DNA of 64,000 bases from assembly GCF_025200715.1 (NCBI RefSeq), contig NZ_CP104144.1, forward strand, positions 1,674,001 through 1,738,000, given 5' to 3'. The notes beneath the pieces were generated by a model. It did no database searches and had not been told where the DNA came from. It worked only from the letters and a program-made list of their open reading frames with translations. A program made the translations under genes and the position numbers. Position 1 is the stretch's first letter, and each line of letters begins with the position of its first letter. Positions 36,166-45,354 of the stretch are shown piece after piece. Source of the DNA: Rhizobium sullae. GTDB taxonomy: Bacteria > Pseudomonadota > Alphaproteobacteria > Rhizobiales > Rhizobiaceae.

Positions 36166-36538
36166 CGCACTGAATCTCCAGTATCTGTTTCTTTTCAATC
36201 ATTTCCGCGAGCTTTTTGTCGTCTGCAAGCATGTAGACATCACATAGCTTTCGAAGGGCTTCCTTCTCCTTCTTGGTGATATTTTCAGCCTCGTTCTTTG
36301 CGAAGCCGTGTACGAAAATGAGCCTGTCTGCTTAACGATGGCCGACGATAGTCCGATAGCTTCCACGCTTGCCGCGCCCCGGAGCTGCCACTCGCTTCTT
36401 GAGAAGAAAGCCACCCAATCTGGCATCGACCAATCCAGCTTCGATCTCCTTGGCGGCCGCACACAGCATGGCGTCTGTCACGTCGTACTCATCGGCCCAG
36501 TCATCGAACTCCAAATCCTTAAAAACTCTCACTGACAA
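36149..36538 (-). pseudogene. RelE/ParE-family toxin with a single nonsense codon
   Basis: The full 129-codon toxin can be read in one frame: MSVRVFKDLEFDDWADEYDV, AAKEIEAGLVDARLGGFLLK, GRGKRGSYRTIVGHR, then a TAA at 36332-36334, then ADRLIFVHGFAKNEAENITK, LCDVYMLADDKKLAEM and a normal stop at 36149. Family members have a residue such as Q or R-x at the stop position before DR-x-x-FV-GFAKNE, so one C-to-T change (CAA to TAA) would explain it. The conserved arginines and the GFAKNE motif lie after the stop, so a truncated product would lack the active site. Everything else is preserved. Confidence 0.82.
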
Positions 36539-36748
36539 TATATATATTACTCCGTGATACAGATATCAAGTGAGATTTTCGGAAATCCCGAACCCGGGAC
36601 GGCATCGCAGACGCAGCCGCTGGTTGATATTTGTCGGCAAACATAAATACTCCTTGAGCATTTTCAATCCCACGCAGTCTCTCACTTTCTGGATGCACCC
36701 TTTCCATTTTCGTCGTACCGTTGCGCAGGGACTTGGGGGCAAAATCCA

Positions 36749-37462
36749 ATGCGTCATCGCACGAAAATTCGCAGGGCGCTGGGCGCCGCGATCGTCCTGC
36801 TATGCATATATTGGCTGCTTGCTTATTTTGTCGTTCCCGAGATCTGGATTTTTCGCGATGCCGACCGCGTTGCGAAGCTCGGCGACATGGTCACGACCAC
36901 CGCGCAAGACATACCGGGCGATCCGATCAATGTCGGTCTCGTCGGTTCGAAGGAGGATGTGGTCCGTGCCTTTGCGGCCGCCGGGTGGGATCCTGCCGAT
37001 AAAATCACCTTGCGCACATCGATCGATATTGGATTGAGCGTCGTGCTTGACCGGCCCGACCTCGACGCACCGGTCAGTCCGTTGTTTTTCGAGGGAAGAA
37101 AGCAGGACCTGGCCTTCGAGAAGCCTGTGGGCAAAAGCGCCGACGAGCGCAACCATGTTCGTTTCTGGCTGACGACGCAAACCGGGGAGGACAACCGTCC
37201 CTTATGGTTTGGCTCGGCAAGCTTTGATCGTGGCGTCGGTCTCAGTCACGACACCGGGCAGATTACGCATCACATCGGCCCGGATATCGACGCCGAGCGG
37301 AACCTGGTTATCGGCGATCTCCTCAAGACGAGCCAACTTCTGTCGAGCTATGAGATCGATGGCATCGGGGCGACAAGGACCGGTCGCAACGGAGGCGGCG
37401 ATCCCTATTTCACCGACGGGAAGGCCCTCATCGGCGTGCTTCGGACGAAAAAAAGCGATTAA
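36749..37462 (+). CDS. LssY C-terminal-domain protein
   Basis: A 237-residue protein with one N-terminal membrane helix (about 10-30) and an LssY C-terminal domain: DPINVGLVGSKEDVVRAFAA then AGWDPADKITLRTS, PVSPLFFEGRKQDLAFEKPV, RNHVRFWL and SASFDRGVGLSHDTGQITHH followed by IGPDIDAERNLV. The domain is found attached to membrane phosphatases or alone in the periplasm; its activity is unknown. It stands alone in its transcription unit, convergent with a lone receiver gene. Confidence 0.8.
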   Translation: MRHRTKIRRALGAAIVLLCIYWLLAYFVVPEIWIFRDADRVAKLGDMVTTTAQDIPGDPINVGLVGSKEDVVRAFAAAGWDPADKITLRTSIDIGLSVVLDRPDLDAPVSPLFFEGRKQDLAFEKPVGKSADERNHVRFWLTTQTGEDNRPLWFGSASFDRGVGLSHDTGQITHHIGPDIDAERNLVIGDLLKTSQLLSSYEIDGIGATRTGRNGGGDPYFTDGKALIGVLRTKKSD

Positions 37463-37524
37463 TCATCGATGTCGTGACCATCCGTTTCTTGTCCGTCAGC
37501 TTGCATTCCGGAGATTTGCCATGC

Positions 37525-37899
37525 TTACACACCGAGCGCCTTATTGATTGCCGCGATAAGATCGGATCCGGCAAACGGCTTTCGCAAGTACGCGATGCAC
37601 CCTGCCCACTCGGCCTCTGCCTGCAGGCGTCGCTCTTCGAGTGCTGTGATAAAGATGACCGGCAGGTTCGAGCGCGCCTCTTTCAGCCTGCGCTGCAATT
37701 GCATGCCGGACATGCCACCGTCCAAATCGATATCCAGCACAAGGCAGGCAACGTCGATGCTTTCATATTGAGCGAGAAAGGCTTCAGCGGATGCATATTC
37801 TGTGGCTGCAAAACCATAGGCGTTGAGGAGCCGTCCGACGCTCCGCCGTATGCTTGCGTCATCGTCTACAACGGCGACCGTGCGGCGCAGCTTTCCCAT
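37525..37899 (-). CDS. Single-domain FixJ-like receiver
   Basis: About 124 residues: a receiver with no output domain. VAVVDDDASIRRSVGRLLNA provides the acidic residues, ACLVLDIDLDGGMSG the phospho-aspartate, FITAL the threonine and AYLRKPFAG the lysine. Start at the ATG at 37899; the frame opens at 37935. It lies downstream of the FixJ-type regulator and ABC-sensor kinase and is likely part of the same phosphorelay. A GATATTGCCCTAAAGGG element lies 72 bases upstream. Confidence 0.82.
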   Translation of the reverse strand: MGKLRRTVAVVDDDASIRRSVGRLLNAYGFAATEYASAEAFLAQYESIDVACLVLDIDLDGGMSGMQLQRRLKEARSNLPVIFITALEERRLQAEAEWAGCIAYLRKPFAGSDLIAAINKALGV

Positions 37900-37970
37900 C
37901 TCAAGCCCCCACTCGTGACTATGTGAGAGATACACGATAGCCCTAATAGTAGGCGTGTTGGCGTTCGATT

Positions 37971-37987
37971 GATATTGCCCTAAAGGG
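37971..37987 (+). promoter_or_regulatory. GATATTGCCCTWWAGGG element, copy 1
   Basis: GATATTGCCCTAAAGGG, with a palindromic CCCTAAAGGG-type core. It spans the stop codon of the FixJ-type regulator gene and lies upstream of the lone receiver gene. A copy in opposite orientation is at 40612-40628. Confidence 0.45.
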
Positions 37988-38630
37988 AGCTCGCCGGGAC
38001 GTTCCGCCCAGAAGGGATTCGTTCTACAGGACTGATACTGGCTGCAATCGACACGACTTCGGCAACGGACCGCACGCCGAGCTTTTCCATCACGCGATGG
38101 CGGTGCACCTTGACCGTACGCTCCGAAACGCCAAGGGCATGAGCGATCTGCTTATTGAGACGGCCACGGATGATCAACTCAAAGACTTGGGCTTCGCGCG
38201 CGTTCAGGCTCGCCACCAACGCCCGCTCTTCCTGACGCCGCTCGTGCTCGCTGCGCTGCCTCTCATATTGGGCCAACGCTCGCTCGATCGTTTCTATCAG
38301 CACCGCCGTCGATGTGTGTTTTTCCAGAAAGTCCTGTGCGCCCGCCTTCATCGCGTCTACGCTGGCCTTTATATCTCCTTCGCCTGTGAGGAAGACTATC
38401 GGCAACAGAGGTGCCCGCTCCCGCAGTTGCCGCTGTACTTGCAAGCCGCTCTGGCCCGGCATCTGCAGGTCAAGAAGAACGCAGCCCGGCTCGCAGTCTG
38501 AAAGGCAAGAGAGAAACTGATCGCCGGATTCGTAGGCCTCGACTTTGAGGCCATACGCGGAAAGCAGCCTCGCAGTCGCCGTTCGGTAGGACTCGTCGTC
38601 GTCTACAATATGGATGACCGGCTTCATCAA
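37980..38630 (-). CDS. FixJ/NarL-type response regulator with LuxR HTH
   Basis: A 216-residue regulator. The receiver has IHIVDDDESYR, the phospho-aspartate in CVLLDLQMPGQSG, FLTGEGD and DFLEKHTS, where the usual K-P is K-H. The output domain is a LuxR helix-turn-helix: LNAREAQVFELIIRGRLNKQ then IAHALGVSERTVKVHRHRVM. It overlaps the upstream kinase gene by four bases and must be its partner. The CCCTWWAGGG palindromes on either side of this operon are candidate binding sites. Confidence 0.9.
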   Translation of the reverse strand: MMKPVIHIVDDDESYRTATARLLSAYGLKVEAYESGDQFLSCLSDCEPGCVLLDLQMPGQSGLQVQRQLRERAPLLPIVFLTGEGDIKASVDAMKAGAQDFLEKHTSTAVLIETIERALAQYERQRSEHERRQEERALVASLNAREAQVFELIIRGRLNKQIAHALGVSERTVKVHRHRVMEKLGVRSVAEVVSIAASISPVERIPSGRNVPASSL

Positions 38631-40516
38631 ACGTTCTCCTCCCGCCGAGCCAGGGGCAGGACAACGCGAAAGATTGCGCCGCCTTCGGACCGGTTGGAAG
38701 CCGAGATCGTGCCTCCGTAGGTCTCGACAATAGCGCGCGCTATGGAAAGACCCAATCCGGTCCCGGCTTGCTTGGTCGTATAGAATGGGTCGAAGATTCT
38801 GGGAAGGCGCTCCTCTGGAATACCGTTGCCTGTGTCGGTTACACAGAGCGCGGCCTTCTCGTTGGCCAGTCCTGTCGCGAACGTCAGGGTTCTCCTGGGA
38901 GAACCGACATCCAACATGGCGTCCATCGCGTTGGTTGCCAGATTGAGGACGACCTGTTGCACGTGAACCTTGTCGGCACGTACGCGTAACTCTGCTGTAG
39001 GCTCAGCTGCTTTCAACGTAATGCCCCGGCGTTCGGCCTCACCGTGAATGATGCGAATGGCGCTCGACATGACGTCGTTGAGGTCGAACTCTTGCCAGTC
39101 GATCTCGCTTCTCTTCTTGAGCAACCCCCTCATCCTGCCAATGATATCGCCTGCCCGCTGGTCGTCTTCCTGGATGTCTTGAAGAATCTGCCGGATCAAT
39201 TCCAGATTGGGGGTTTCGCTTCGCAGCAGCTCGAAGGCGGCTTCGGCATTGTTTCGGATGGCCGACAGGGGCTGGTTCAGTTCGTGGGCGATAGACGACG
39301 ACAAAGCGCCAGCCGTTGCGGACTGGTTGAGATGAACAACCTCGAGTAGGTGAAGGCGACACCGGCGCTCCGCGTCACGGCGTCTGCGTCGCTCGAGTAG
39401 AAGGGTTGCTATAACGCCTGCCTGCATAAAAACGACGGCAAGGACCCCTGTCGCCGCCAGCCAATGTTCCTCCCAAAAGCCTTTCTGCTTGTACATCTGG
39501 ACGGTACCCGGCGGCAGATCCTTCTCCGGCAGCCCCCAGCGCCGAAGTTGCCGGGCATCGACGATGAATGTCTGCGACGCGTTGACGTCCGCCACCGGCT
39601 TGCCGGCGATCGCATCGATGACGAGGTTTCCGACGGTGCGCCCCAACGTCTCGAACATGACGGTATTGCCGCCGACGACGCCGTGGTCGATGTATGTCTG
39701 ATAGGGGCCGTAGACGGGCGCGCTGGCGGTTGCTGCAATCTGCCTCACCGCTTCGCGCGGGATGAAGTTCCTTCCTGCCCGATCTTTAAAAACCGTCAAG
39801 GCAAGGATGATGCTGTCGTAAGGCACATGTGATGCACGTTCGATGAACTCCTCGATCGTCAGATCTTCCAAATATGTCGTCTTGTATGATTGCGAGAATT
39901 CGCCGAGATCGGCACGGGCCGTCGCCAACCATCCCCGATCGAAGTCGGACGATCCGCCGATGATGTAGAGGTGTCGGGCATTGGGTTGCAGGTTGCGGGC
40001 CATTTCAGCGGTCTTCAGGATGTCGAATGTCGTGAAGGCGCCGATGACGTCATGCGGGAGATTGATCTTCTCGGCAGAGGAGTTGCCGAAACCGGCTGCG
40101 ACTATTTTTGCGGTCGGTGCGATCGCGCTCCGGTTGGCCGATATGAAACTGGCAGACTCCCTGCCAAGCGCGACGACCACATCGGGGCGACGAGCGGCAT
40201 ACTTCTCGGCGAGGTATTGCCCCATGCGTGCGACATGGTCGCCTTCCGGAAATCTCGACAAATCCAGGAACTCTGAAAACAAATCAACCTTGCCATCTGT
40301 CGCTTCCAGCAAATGGCTACGCAACGCTTCTCCGGCAACCGTCGTCGCCACGAGCCTCTCGTCGTAGGGATAGAGGATGAGGATGCGCGGGACCCGGTCG
40401 ATGATAGGGAACGATGTGCCGGAATTTGCCGCGTGGCAGTTTGAAACAATCAATGAGGCGGCCGCCAGCAAGAGGCCAGCACACTGCAATCGACCTGACC
40501 GCTTGCCCCACCTCAT
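38627..40516 (-). CDS. Histidine kinase with periplasmic ABC-substrate-binding sensor
   Basis: About 629 residues from the ATG at 40516, preceded by GGGGGAAG; a GTG at 40549 is also in frame. A signal anchor is followed by a 300-residue ABC-type substrate-binding domain (RILILYPYDERLVATTVAGE, PDVVVALGRESASF, HLYIIGGSSDFDRGW, APVYGPYQTYIDHGVVGGNT), then one membrane helix (WLAATGVLAVVFMQAGVIATLL), HisKA with SSSIAHELNQPLSAIRNNAE and HATPase with LNLATNAMDAM, DTGNGIPEE and GTGLGLSIA. The kinase core is the FixL/DctB-like type. It should bind a small molecule outside the cytoplasmic membrane; given the divergent sulfatase, a sulfated compound or its product is a reasonable guess only. Confidence 0.88.
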   Translation of the reverse strand: MRWGKRSGRLQCAGLLLAAASLIVSNCHAANSGTSFPIIDRVPRILILYPYDERLVATTVAGEALRSHLLEATDGKVDLFSEFLDLSRFPEGDHVARMGQYLAEKYAARRPDVVVALGRESASFISANRSAIAPTAKIVAAGFGNSSAEKINLPHDVIGAFTTFDILKTAEMARNLQPNARHLYIIGGSSDFDRGWLATARADLGEFSQSYKTTYLEDLTIEEFIERASHVPYDSIILALTVFKDRAGRNFIPREAVRQIAATASAPVYGPYQTYIDHGVVGGNTVMFETLGRTVGNLVIDAIAGKPVADVNASQTFIVDARQLRRWGLPEKDLPPGTVQMYKQKGFWEEHWLAATGVLAVVFMQAGVIATLLLERRRRRDAERRCRLHLLEVVHLNQSATAGALSSSIAHELNQPLSAIRNNAEAAFELLRSETPNLELIRQILQDIQEDDQRAGDIIGRMRGLLKKRSEIDWQEFDLNDVMSSAIRIIHGEAERRGITLKAAEPTAELRVRADKVHVQQVVLNLATNAMDAMLDVGSPRRTLTFATGLANEKAALCVTDTGNGIPEERLPRIFDPFYTTKQAGTGLGLSIARAIVETYGGTISASNRSEGGAIFRVVLPLARREENV

Positions 40517-40611
40517 CCGGCTTCCCCCAAAGCCGCACGACGTTAACACCTTAGCAGTGTAATGTCATCTCACAAAATACTACCGTTGATTGGGACGTCG
40601 CATACCAGATT

Positions 40612-40628
40612 CCCTAAAGGGCAATATC
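40612..40628 (-). promoter_or_regulatory. GATATTGCCCTWWAGGG element, copy 2
   Basis: On the minus strand GATATTGCCCTTTAGGG. It lies in the 270-base region between the divergent kinase and first sulfatase genes, about 96 bases upstream of the kinase start and 160 upstream of the sulfatase start. Differs from copy 1 at two central bases (TT for AA). Confidence 0.5.
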
Positions 40629-40788
40629 GGCCACCACCTTCATCCACTAAGATGCGCGTCGGCCGACTGGGTAGTGCTCCGTCGGTTTATCGCAGTGTAA
40701 AGCCCGTTTCGCCTGATGCATGCAACCGCGCGGCGACGCCCGGTATCTGCTGCCATCACTTAGGTGAACGTCCAATCGAGGATTTGAT

Positions 40789-42459
40789 ATGAACAGCAGA
40801 ATCCTTATCCGCTGCGTGGGAGCATTGGCTTCCTCCACCATTGCCTGGTGCGCAGCCTCATCCGTGCAAGCCCAGGACGCGCCCGCAAAACCCAACATCC
40901 TGTTCATCGTCTCCGACGACACAGGCTACGGCGATCTCGGCCCATATGGCGGCGGCGAGGGTCGCGGCATGCCGACGCCGAACATCGACAAGCTGGCAGA
41001 CGAAGGGATGACCTTCTTTTCCTTCTATGCCCAGCCGAGTTGCACGCCCGGCCGCGCCGCGATGCAGACCGGCCGTATTCCAAACCGCAGCGGCATGACG
41101 ACGGTCGCCTTCCAGGGCCAGGGCGGCGGACTGCCTGCAGCCGAATGGACGTTGGCGTCGGTGTTGAAGCGAGGCGGCTACCAGACCTATTTCACGGGCA
41201 AGTGGCACCTTGGCGAGGCAGACTACGCGCTGCCGATCGCGCAGGGCTATGACGAAATGAAATATGTCGGCCTCTATCATCTCAACGCCTACACTTATGC
41301 CGACCCGACCTGGTTCCCGGACATGGATCCGGCACTCAGAGCGATGTTCCAGAAGGTTACCAAAGGCTCGCTGTCCGGCAAGGCTGGCGGCGAGGTTAAG
41401 GAAGACTTCAAGATCAACGGCCAATACGTCGACACGCCGGTGATCGACGGCAAGGAAGGTGTCGTCGGCATCCCATACTTCGATGGCTATGTTGAGAAGG
41501 CGGCGATCGAGTTCCTGGATGCCGCCGCAAAGAAGCCGGATCAACCGTTCTTCATCAACGTCAACTTCATGAAGGTACACCAGCCGAACCTTCCGGCCCC
41601 CGAGTTCCAGCACAAGTCCCTGTCGAAGTCGAAGTATGCAGACTCGATCGTAGAACTCGACACTCACATCGGCCGGATCTTGGACAAGCTGCGTGAAACC
41701 GGCATGGACAAGAACACGCTGGTTTTCTACACAACCGACAACGGCGCCTGGCAGGACGTCTATCCGGACGCCGGATACACCCCCTTCCGCGGCACCAAGG
41801 GCACGCTGCGCGAAGGCGGCAACCGCGTTCCCGCGATCGCCGTGTGGCCCGGAAAGATCAAGCCTGACGTCAAGAACCACGACATCGTCGGCGGTCTTGA
41901 TCTGATGGCGACCTTCGCCGCCGTCGGCGGGGTGCCGCTGCCCGACAAGGACCGCGAAGACAAGCCCATCATCTTCGACAGCTACGACATGTCGCCGATC
42001 CTGCTCGGCAACGGAAAGTCGGACCGCAAATCATGGTTCTACTTTACGGAAAACGAGCTCTCGCCCGGCGCGATACGCGTCAACAATTACAAGTTCGCGT
42101 TCAATATCCGCGGCGATGACGGAGCCTCAACGGGCGGGCTGGCCGTCGATTCGAACCTCGGTTGGAAGGGCGCGGAGAAATATGTAGCCACAGTGCCCCA
42201 GGTATTCGACCTGTGGCAGGACCCGCAGGAACGCTACGACATCTTCATGAACAACTTTACGGAGCGGACTTGGATGGGCGTGGTCATGGGCGAGGAATTG
42301 AAGAAGATCATGGCCACCTACGTGCAATACCCTCCGCGCAAGCTGCAAAGCATGGGCTACACAGGTCCGATTACGCTTTCGAACTATGAGCGCTTCCAGT
42401 GGGTGCGGGAGCAGCTTGCGAAGGAAGGCTTCAATATCGCACTGCCGAACGGCAACTAA
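40789..42459 (+). CDS. Exported arylsulfatase, C-x-P-x-R type
   Basis: A 556-residue type I sulfatase with a Sec signal (about 1-29, ending VQAQ). NILFIVSDDTGYGD gives the metal-binding aspartates, PSCTPGRAAMQTGR the maturation motif with C85 in C-T-P-G-R, FTGKWHLGEA the conserved lysine and histidine, and VFYTTDNGAWQDV the second metal site. The cysteine must be turned into formylglycine; the C-x-P-x-R form is the standard substrate of the oxygen-dependent formylglycine-generating enzyme, encoded at 61385-62344. It would hydrolyse a sulfate ester in the periplasm. Divergent from the ABC-sensor kinase and probably controlled by it. Confidence 0.92.
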   Translation: MNSRILIRCVGALASSTIAWCAASSVQAQDAPAKPNILFIVSDDTGYGDLGPYGGGEGRGMPTPNIDKLADEGMTFFSFYAQPSCTPGRAAMQTGRIPNRSGMTTVAFQGQGGGLPAAEWTLASVLKRGGYQTYFTGKWHLGEADYALPIAQGYDEMKYVGLYHLNAYTYADPTWFPDMDPALRAMFQKVTKGSLSGKAGGEVKEDFKINGQYVDTPVIDGKEGVVGIPYFDGYVEKAAIEFLDAAAKKPDQPFFINVNFMKVHQPNLPAPEFQHKSLSKSKYADSIVELDTHIGRILDKLRETGMDKNTLVFYTTDNGAWQDVYPDAGYTPFRGTKGTLREGGNRVPAIAVWPGKIKPDVKNHDIVGGLDLMATFAAVGGVPLPDKDREDKPIIFDSYDMSPILLGNGKSDRKSWFYFTENELSPGAIRVNNYKFAFNIRGDDGASTGGLAVDSNLGWKGAEKYVATVPQVFDLWQDPQERYDIFMNNFTERTWMGVVMGEELKKIMATYVQYPPRKLQSMGYTGPITLSNYERFQWVREQLAKEGFNIALPNGN

Positions 42460-42466
42460 CGTTACA

Positions 42467-42496
42467 CGGCGGCCTAGGATCACGCCTGGGCCGCCG
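42467..42496 (+). terminator. Hairpin after the first sulfatase gene
   Basis: CGGCGGCC (42467-42474) and GGCCGCCG (42489-42496) form a perfect eight-pair stem just after the stop codon. No U-run follows. Confidence 0.45.
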
Positions 42497-42601
42497 GACT
42501 CTGACCGCCTCAGTGCGAAATTGGGCACGTGTCAGTTGGGCAGTTTTCAACGAGGTCGCAGGCCACCGGCCCCGCCTCGGGCAGTTGGGAGGAATTGAAC
42601 A

Positions 42602-44218
42602 ATGCATCGATTTAAAAACGTCTGGCTCGGTCTTTTGGGTTCCGCATTTGCCGCGATTGCGGCGATCGACCCCGCGGCGGCACAGGAAAAACCCAACATC
42701 GTCGTCATTATGGCAGATGACGTCGGCATCTGGAACATCGGCGCCTATCACCGCGGCATGATGGCCGGGCGCACGCCGAATCTCGACAAGATCGCCAATG
42801 AGGGCATGCTGTTTACCGACTACTACGCCGAGGCGAGCTGCACGGCTGGTCGCGCGGCCTTCGTTATGGGCCAACTTCCAATTCGCACCGGCCTGACCAC
42901 CGTTGGCCAAGCCGGCGCCACTGTCGGCATGCCGGCGGAAGCAATGACCATCGCGACGGCGCTCAAGGACTTGGGCTACGCCACGGGGCAGTTCGGCAAG
43001 AACCATCTCGGCGACCGCAACGAGTACTTGCCCACGGTCCACGGCTTCGACGAGTTCTTCGGTTATCTCTATCACCTCGACGCCATGGAGGACCCGTCGC
43101 ACCCCGGCTACCCGCAAGAATTGTTGGACAAGGTCGGCCCCCGCAACATGGTTCACAGCTTTGCGACCGAAACCGACGATGCAACGGTAGACCCGCGCTG
43201 GGGCAAGGTCGGAAAGCAGAGGATCGAAGATGCCGGTACTCTTTATCCGGATCGGATGGAGACGGTGGATGAAGAAATACGCGATATCGCGTTCAAATGG
43301 CTCGACAAAGTGAAGGCGGACAACAAGCCGTTCTTTCTGTGGCTCAATCCCACACGTATGCATATCGTAACCCATCTGTCCCCCAAATATGAGGCTTTGC
43401 GCAATTCAGAGAACGGATGGTCGCTTCAGGAAGCAGGCATGGCCCAGCTCGACGACATAGTGGGCGCAACCATGCAGAAGTTGACGGACATGGGCGTGGA
43501 CGACAACACGATCGTCGTGTTCACGACGGACAACGGCACCGAGACCTTCACCTGGCCGGACGGCGGCAACACCCCGTTCAAGGGGCAAAAAGGCACCGTC
43601 TATGAAGGCGGCTTCCGTGCCCCCGCGATGATACGCTGGCCCGGCAAAGTGCCTGCGGGCAAGGTCGAAAATGGCATCGTCTCCGGCCTCGACTGGTTCC
43701 CCACTTTTGTTGCCGCTGCCGGCAATCCGAACATCAAGGAGGAACTGCTGAAGGGCAAAACCGTCGGCGACAAAACCTACAAGAACCATCTCGATAGTTA
43801 CAATCAGCTGGACTTGGTCACCGGCAAGGGACCCTCGGCCCGGCAGGAGGTATTCTATTTTGGCGAAAGCACTCTCGGAGCGGTGCGCATAGGCGACTAC
43901 AAGTATCGCTTCATTGACCAACCCCACGGTTGGATCGGCGTCAAGAACCAGCTCAACGCGCCCACCCTGACAAACCTGCGCCTGGACCCGTTCGAGCGCT
44001 TAGGCGATCCGGAAAACGGGACTTTGGATGGCGCGCAGGGAAATTTCATGGGCTGGTTTGTCTACGAGTTCTGGCGCTTCGTGTTCGTCCAACAGCAGGT
44101 AGCCGCCCTCGCCCAAACGGCAATCGAGTATCCGCCGCTGCAGAAGGGCGCAAGCTTCAACCTCGACGCTGTGAAGGCGCAAATCGAGGCCGCAGTTAAG
44201 CTGCGCGCGGGGCAGTGA
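42602..44218 (+). CDS. Exported sulfatase, C-x-A-x-R type
   Basis: A 538-residue sulfatase with a Sec signal (about 1-28). NIVVIMADDVGIWN holds the metal-binding acidic residues and EASCTAGRAAFVMGQ the maturation motif, C80 in C-T-A-G-R, so alanine replaces the proline of the classical motif. QFGKNHLGDRNEYLPT and VFTTDNGTETFTWPD complete the active site. It is close in sequence plan to the third sulfatase at 50551 (both have YYAE-x-SCTAGR and QFGKNHLGDR) and less like the first, so the two A-type genes are probably paralogues. Substrate unknown. Confidence 0.92.
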   Translation: MHRFKNVWLGLLGSAFAAIAAIDPAAAQEKPNIVVIMADDVGIWNIGAYHRGMMAGRTPNLDKIANEGMLFTDYYAEASCTAGRAAFVMGQLPIRTGLTTVGQAGATVGMPAEAMTIATALKDLGYATGQFGKNHLGDRNEYLPTVHGFDEFFGYLYHLDAMEDPSHPGYPQELLDKVGPRNMVHSFATETDDATVDPRWGKVGKQRIEDAGTLYPDRMETVDEEIRDIAFKWLDKVKADNKPFFLWLNPTRMHIVTHLSPKYEALRNSENGWSLQEAGMAQLDDIVGATMQKLTDMGVDDNTIVVFTTDNGTETFTWPDGGNTPFKGQKGTVYEGGFRAPAMIRWPGKVPAGKVENGIVSGLDWFPTFVAAAGNPNIKEELLKGKTVGDKTYKNHLDSYNQLDLVTGKGPSARQEVFYFGESTLGAVRIGDYKYRFIDQPHGWIGVKNQLNAPTLTNLRLDPFERLGDPENGTLDGAQGNFMGWFVYEFWRFVFVQQQVAALAQTAIEYPPLQKGASFNLDAVKAQIEAAVKLRAGQ

Positions 44219-44238
44219 AGCTAGTGTCAATCTGGCCG

Positions 44239-44259
44239 CCGATCGCAATTTGCGATCGG
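44239..44259 (+). terminator. Hairpin between sulfatase and HAD genes
   Basis: CCGATCGCA and TGCGATCGG around a three-base loop form a perfect nine-pair stem. Without a U-run it could reduce rather than stop read-through. Confidence 0.4.
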
Positions 44260-44287
44260 TCGCCAACATAACAATACGGAGTGTCAC

Positions 44288-45298
44288 ATGCTTGCGAAGT
44301 ATGATCTCCCTGAACTGACCCGTCGCGTCATATTGGCTGCCGCCGCGGCTCTGCTCGTCGCACCGCTGGCTTTCGCCCAGACCGATCCTCTTCCCTCCTG
44401 GAACGACACCGCTCCGAAGGCGGCGATCGTCGCCTTCGTCGAGAAGGTGACAAAGGAGGGTTCGCCGGAGTTTGTCCCGGAACTGGAGCGCATCGCCGTG
44501 TTTGACAATGACGGCACGCTTTGGACCGAGCATCCGATGTACACGCAACTCGCCTTCGCGCTCGACCGCGTGAAGGCGCTTGCTCCGGAACACCCGGAAT
44601 GGAAGGACACGCAGCCGTTCAAGGCCGTGCTCGAAGGCGACATGAAGACGCTGGCCGCATCCGGCGAAAAGGGTCTCCTGGAACTCATCATGGCGACCCA
44701 TTCCGGACTGACTAGCGACGACTTCCAGAAGATCGTTACCGATTGGCTTGCCACTGCGCGTGACCCGAAGTTCAAGCGCCCCTACACCGAACTCGTTTAT
44801 CAGCCGATGGTCGAGCTGCTCGCCTATCTGCGCGCCAACGGCTTCAAGACCTTCATCGTCTCGGGCGGCGGTGTTGAGTTCATGCGGCCATGGACGGAGC
44901 AGGTCTACGGCGTCCCGCCAGAGCAGGTTGTCGGGTCGTCGATCAAGACTGAGTTCAGGATGCGTGACGACACGCCGACCTTGTATCGCCTGCCGCAAGT
45001 CAACTTCATCGACGACAAGGCAGGCAAGCCGGTTGGGATCAACGAGCATATCGGCCGCCGGCCGATTGCGGCCTTCGGCAATTCCGACGGTGACCTTGAA
45101 ATGCTGCAATGGACGACGATGGGCGGTGCGCCCGCGCGTCTCGGCGTCCTCGTCCACCACACCGATGCGGAGCGCGAATATGCCTACGACCGTGACACTG
45201 CATTCGGCCGCCTCGACAAGGCGCTCGACGCGGCAGCGATCATAGGTTGGACCGTTGTCGACATGAAGGCCGACTGGAAGCAGATCTTCAAAGATTAA
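44288..45298 (+). CDS. Exported HAD-family phosphatase-like hydrolase
   Basis: A 336-residue haloacid-dehalogenase-superfamily protein with an N-terminal signal peptide (VILAAAAALLVAPLAFAQ). Motif I is IAVFDNDGTLW, with the D-x-D-G-T nucleophile; motif II is FIVSGGG; motif IV is AFGNSDGDLEML; a lysine (motif III) is in the KAGKPVGI region. Cap insertions resemble phosphoserine-phosphatase-like members. In the periplasm it would remove phosphate from a small molecule. Its place between two sulfatase genes suggests it works on the same compound or on its product. Confidence 0.82.
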   Translation: MLAKYDLPELTRRVILAAAAALLVAPLAFAQTDPLPSWNDTAPKAAIVAFVEKVTKEGSPEFVPELERIAVFDNDGTLWTEHPMYTQLAFALDRVKALAPEHPEWKDTQPFKAVLEGDMKTLAASGEKGLLELIMATHSGLTSDDFQKIVTDWLATARDPKFKRPYTELVYQPMVELLAYLRANGFKTFIVSGGGVEFMRPWTEQVYGVPPEQVVGSSIKTEFRMRDDTPTLYRLPQVNFIDDKAGKPVGINEHIGRRPIAAFGNSDGDLEMLQWTTMGGAPARLGVLVHHTDAEREYAYDRDTAFGRLDKALDAAAIIGWTVVDMKADWKQIFKD

Positions 45299-45354
45299 GG
45301 CCTTGCGCGGCTCTGCGGTGACATTGGACTCCAACCGCGTTTACCGGGACAGGT

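Noticed and set aside
40858..41880. 340-codon minus-strand frame over the first sulfatase
   Set aside because: Shadow frame; the plus strand encodes the complete sulfatase motifs.
44000..45334. 444-codon minus-strand frame over the HAD gene
   Set aside because: Shadow of the sulfatase and HAD genes; composition is that of an antisense frame.
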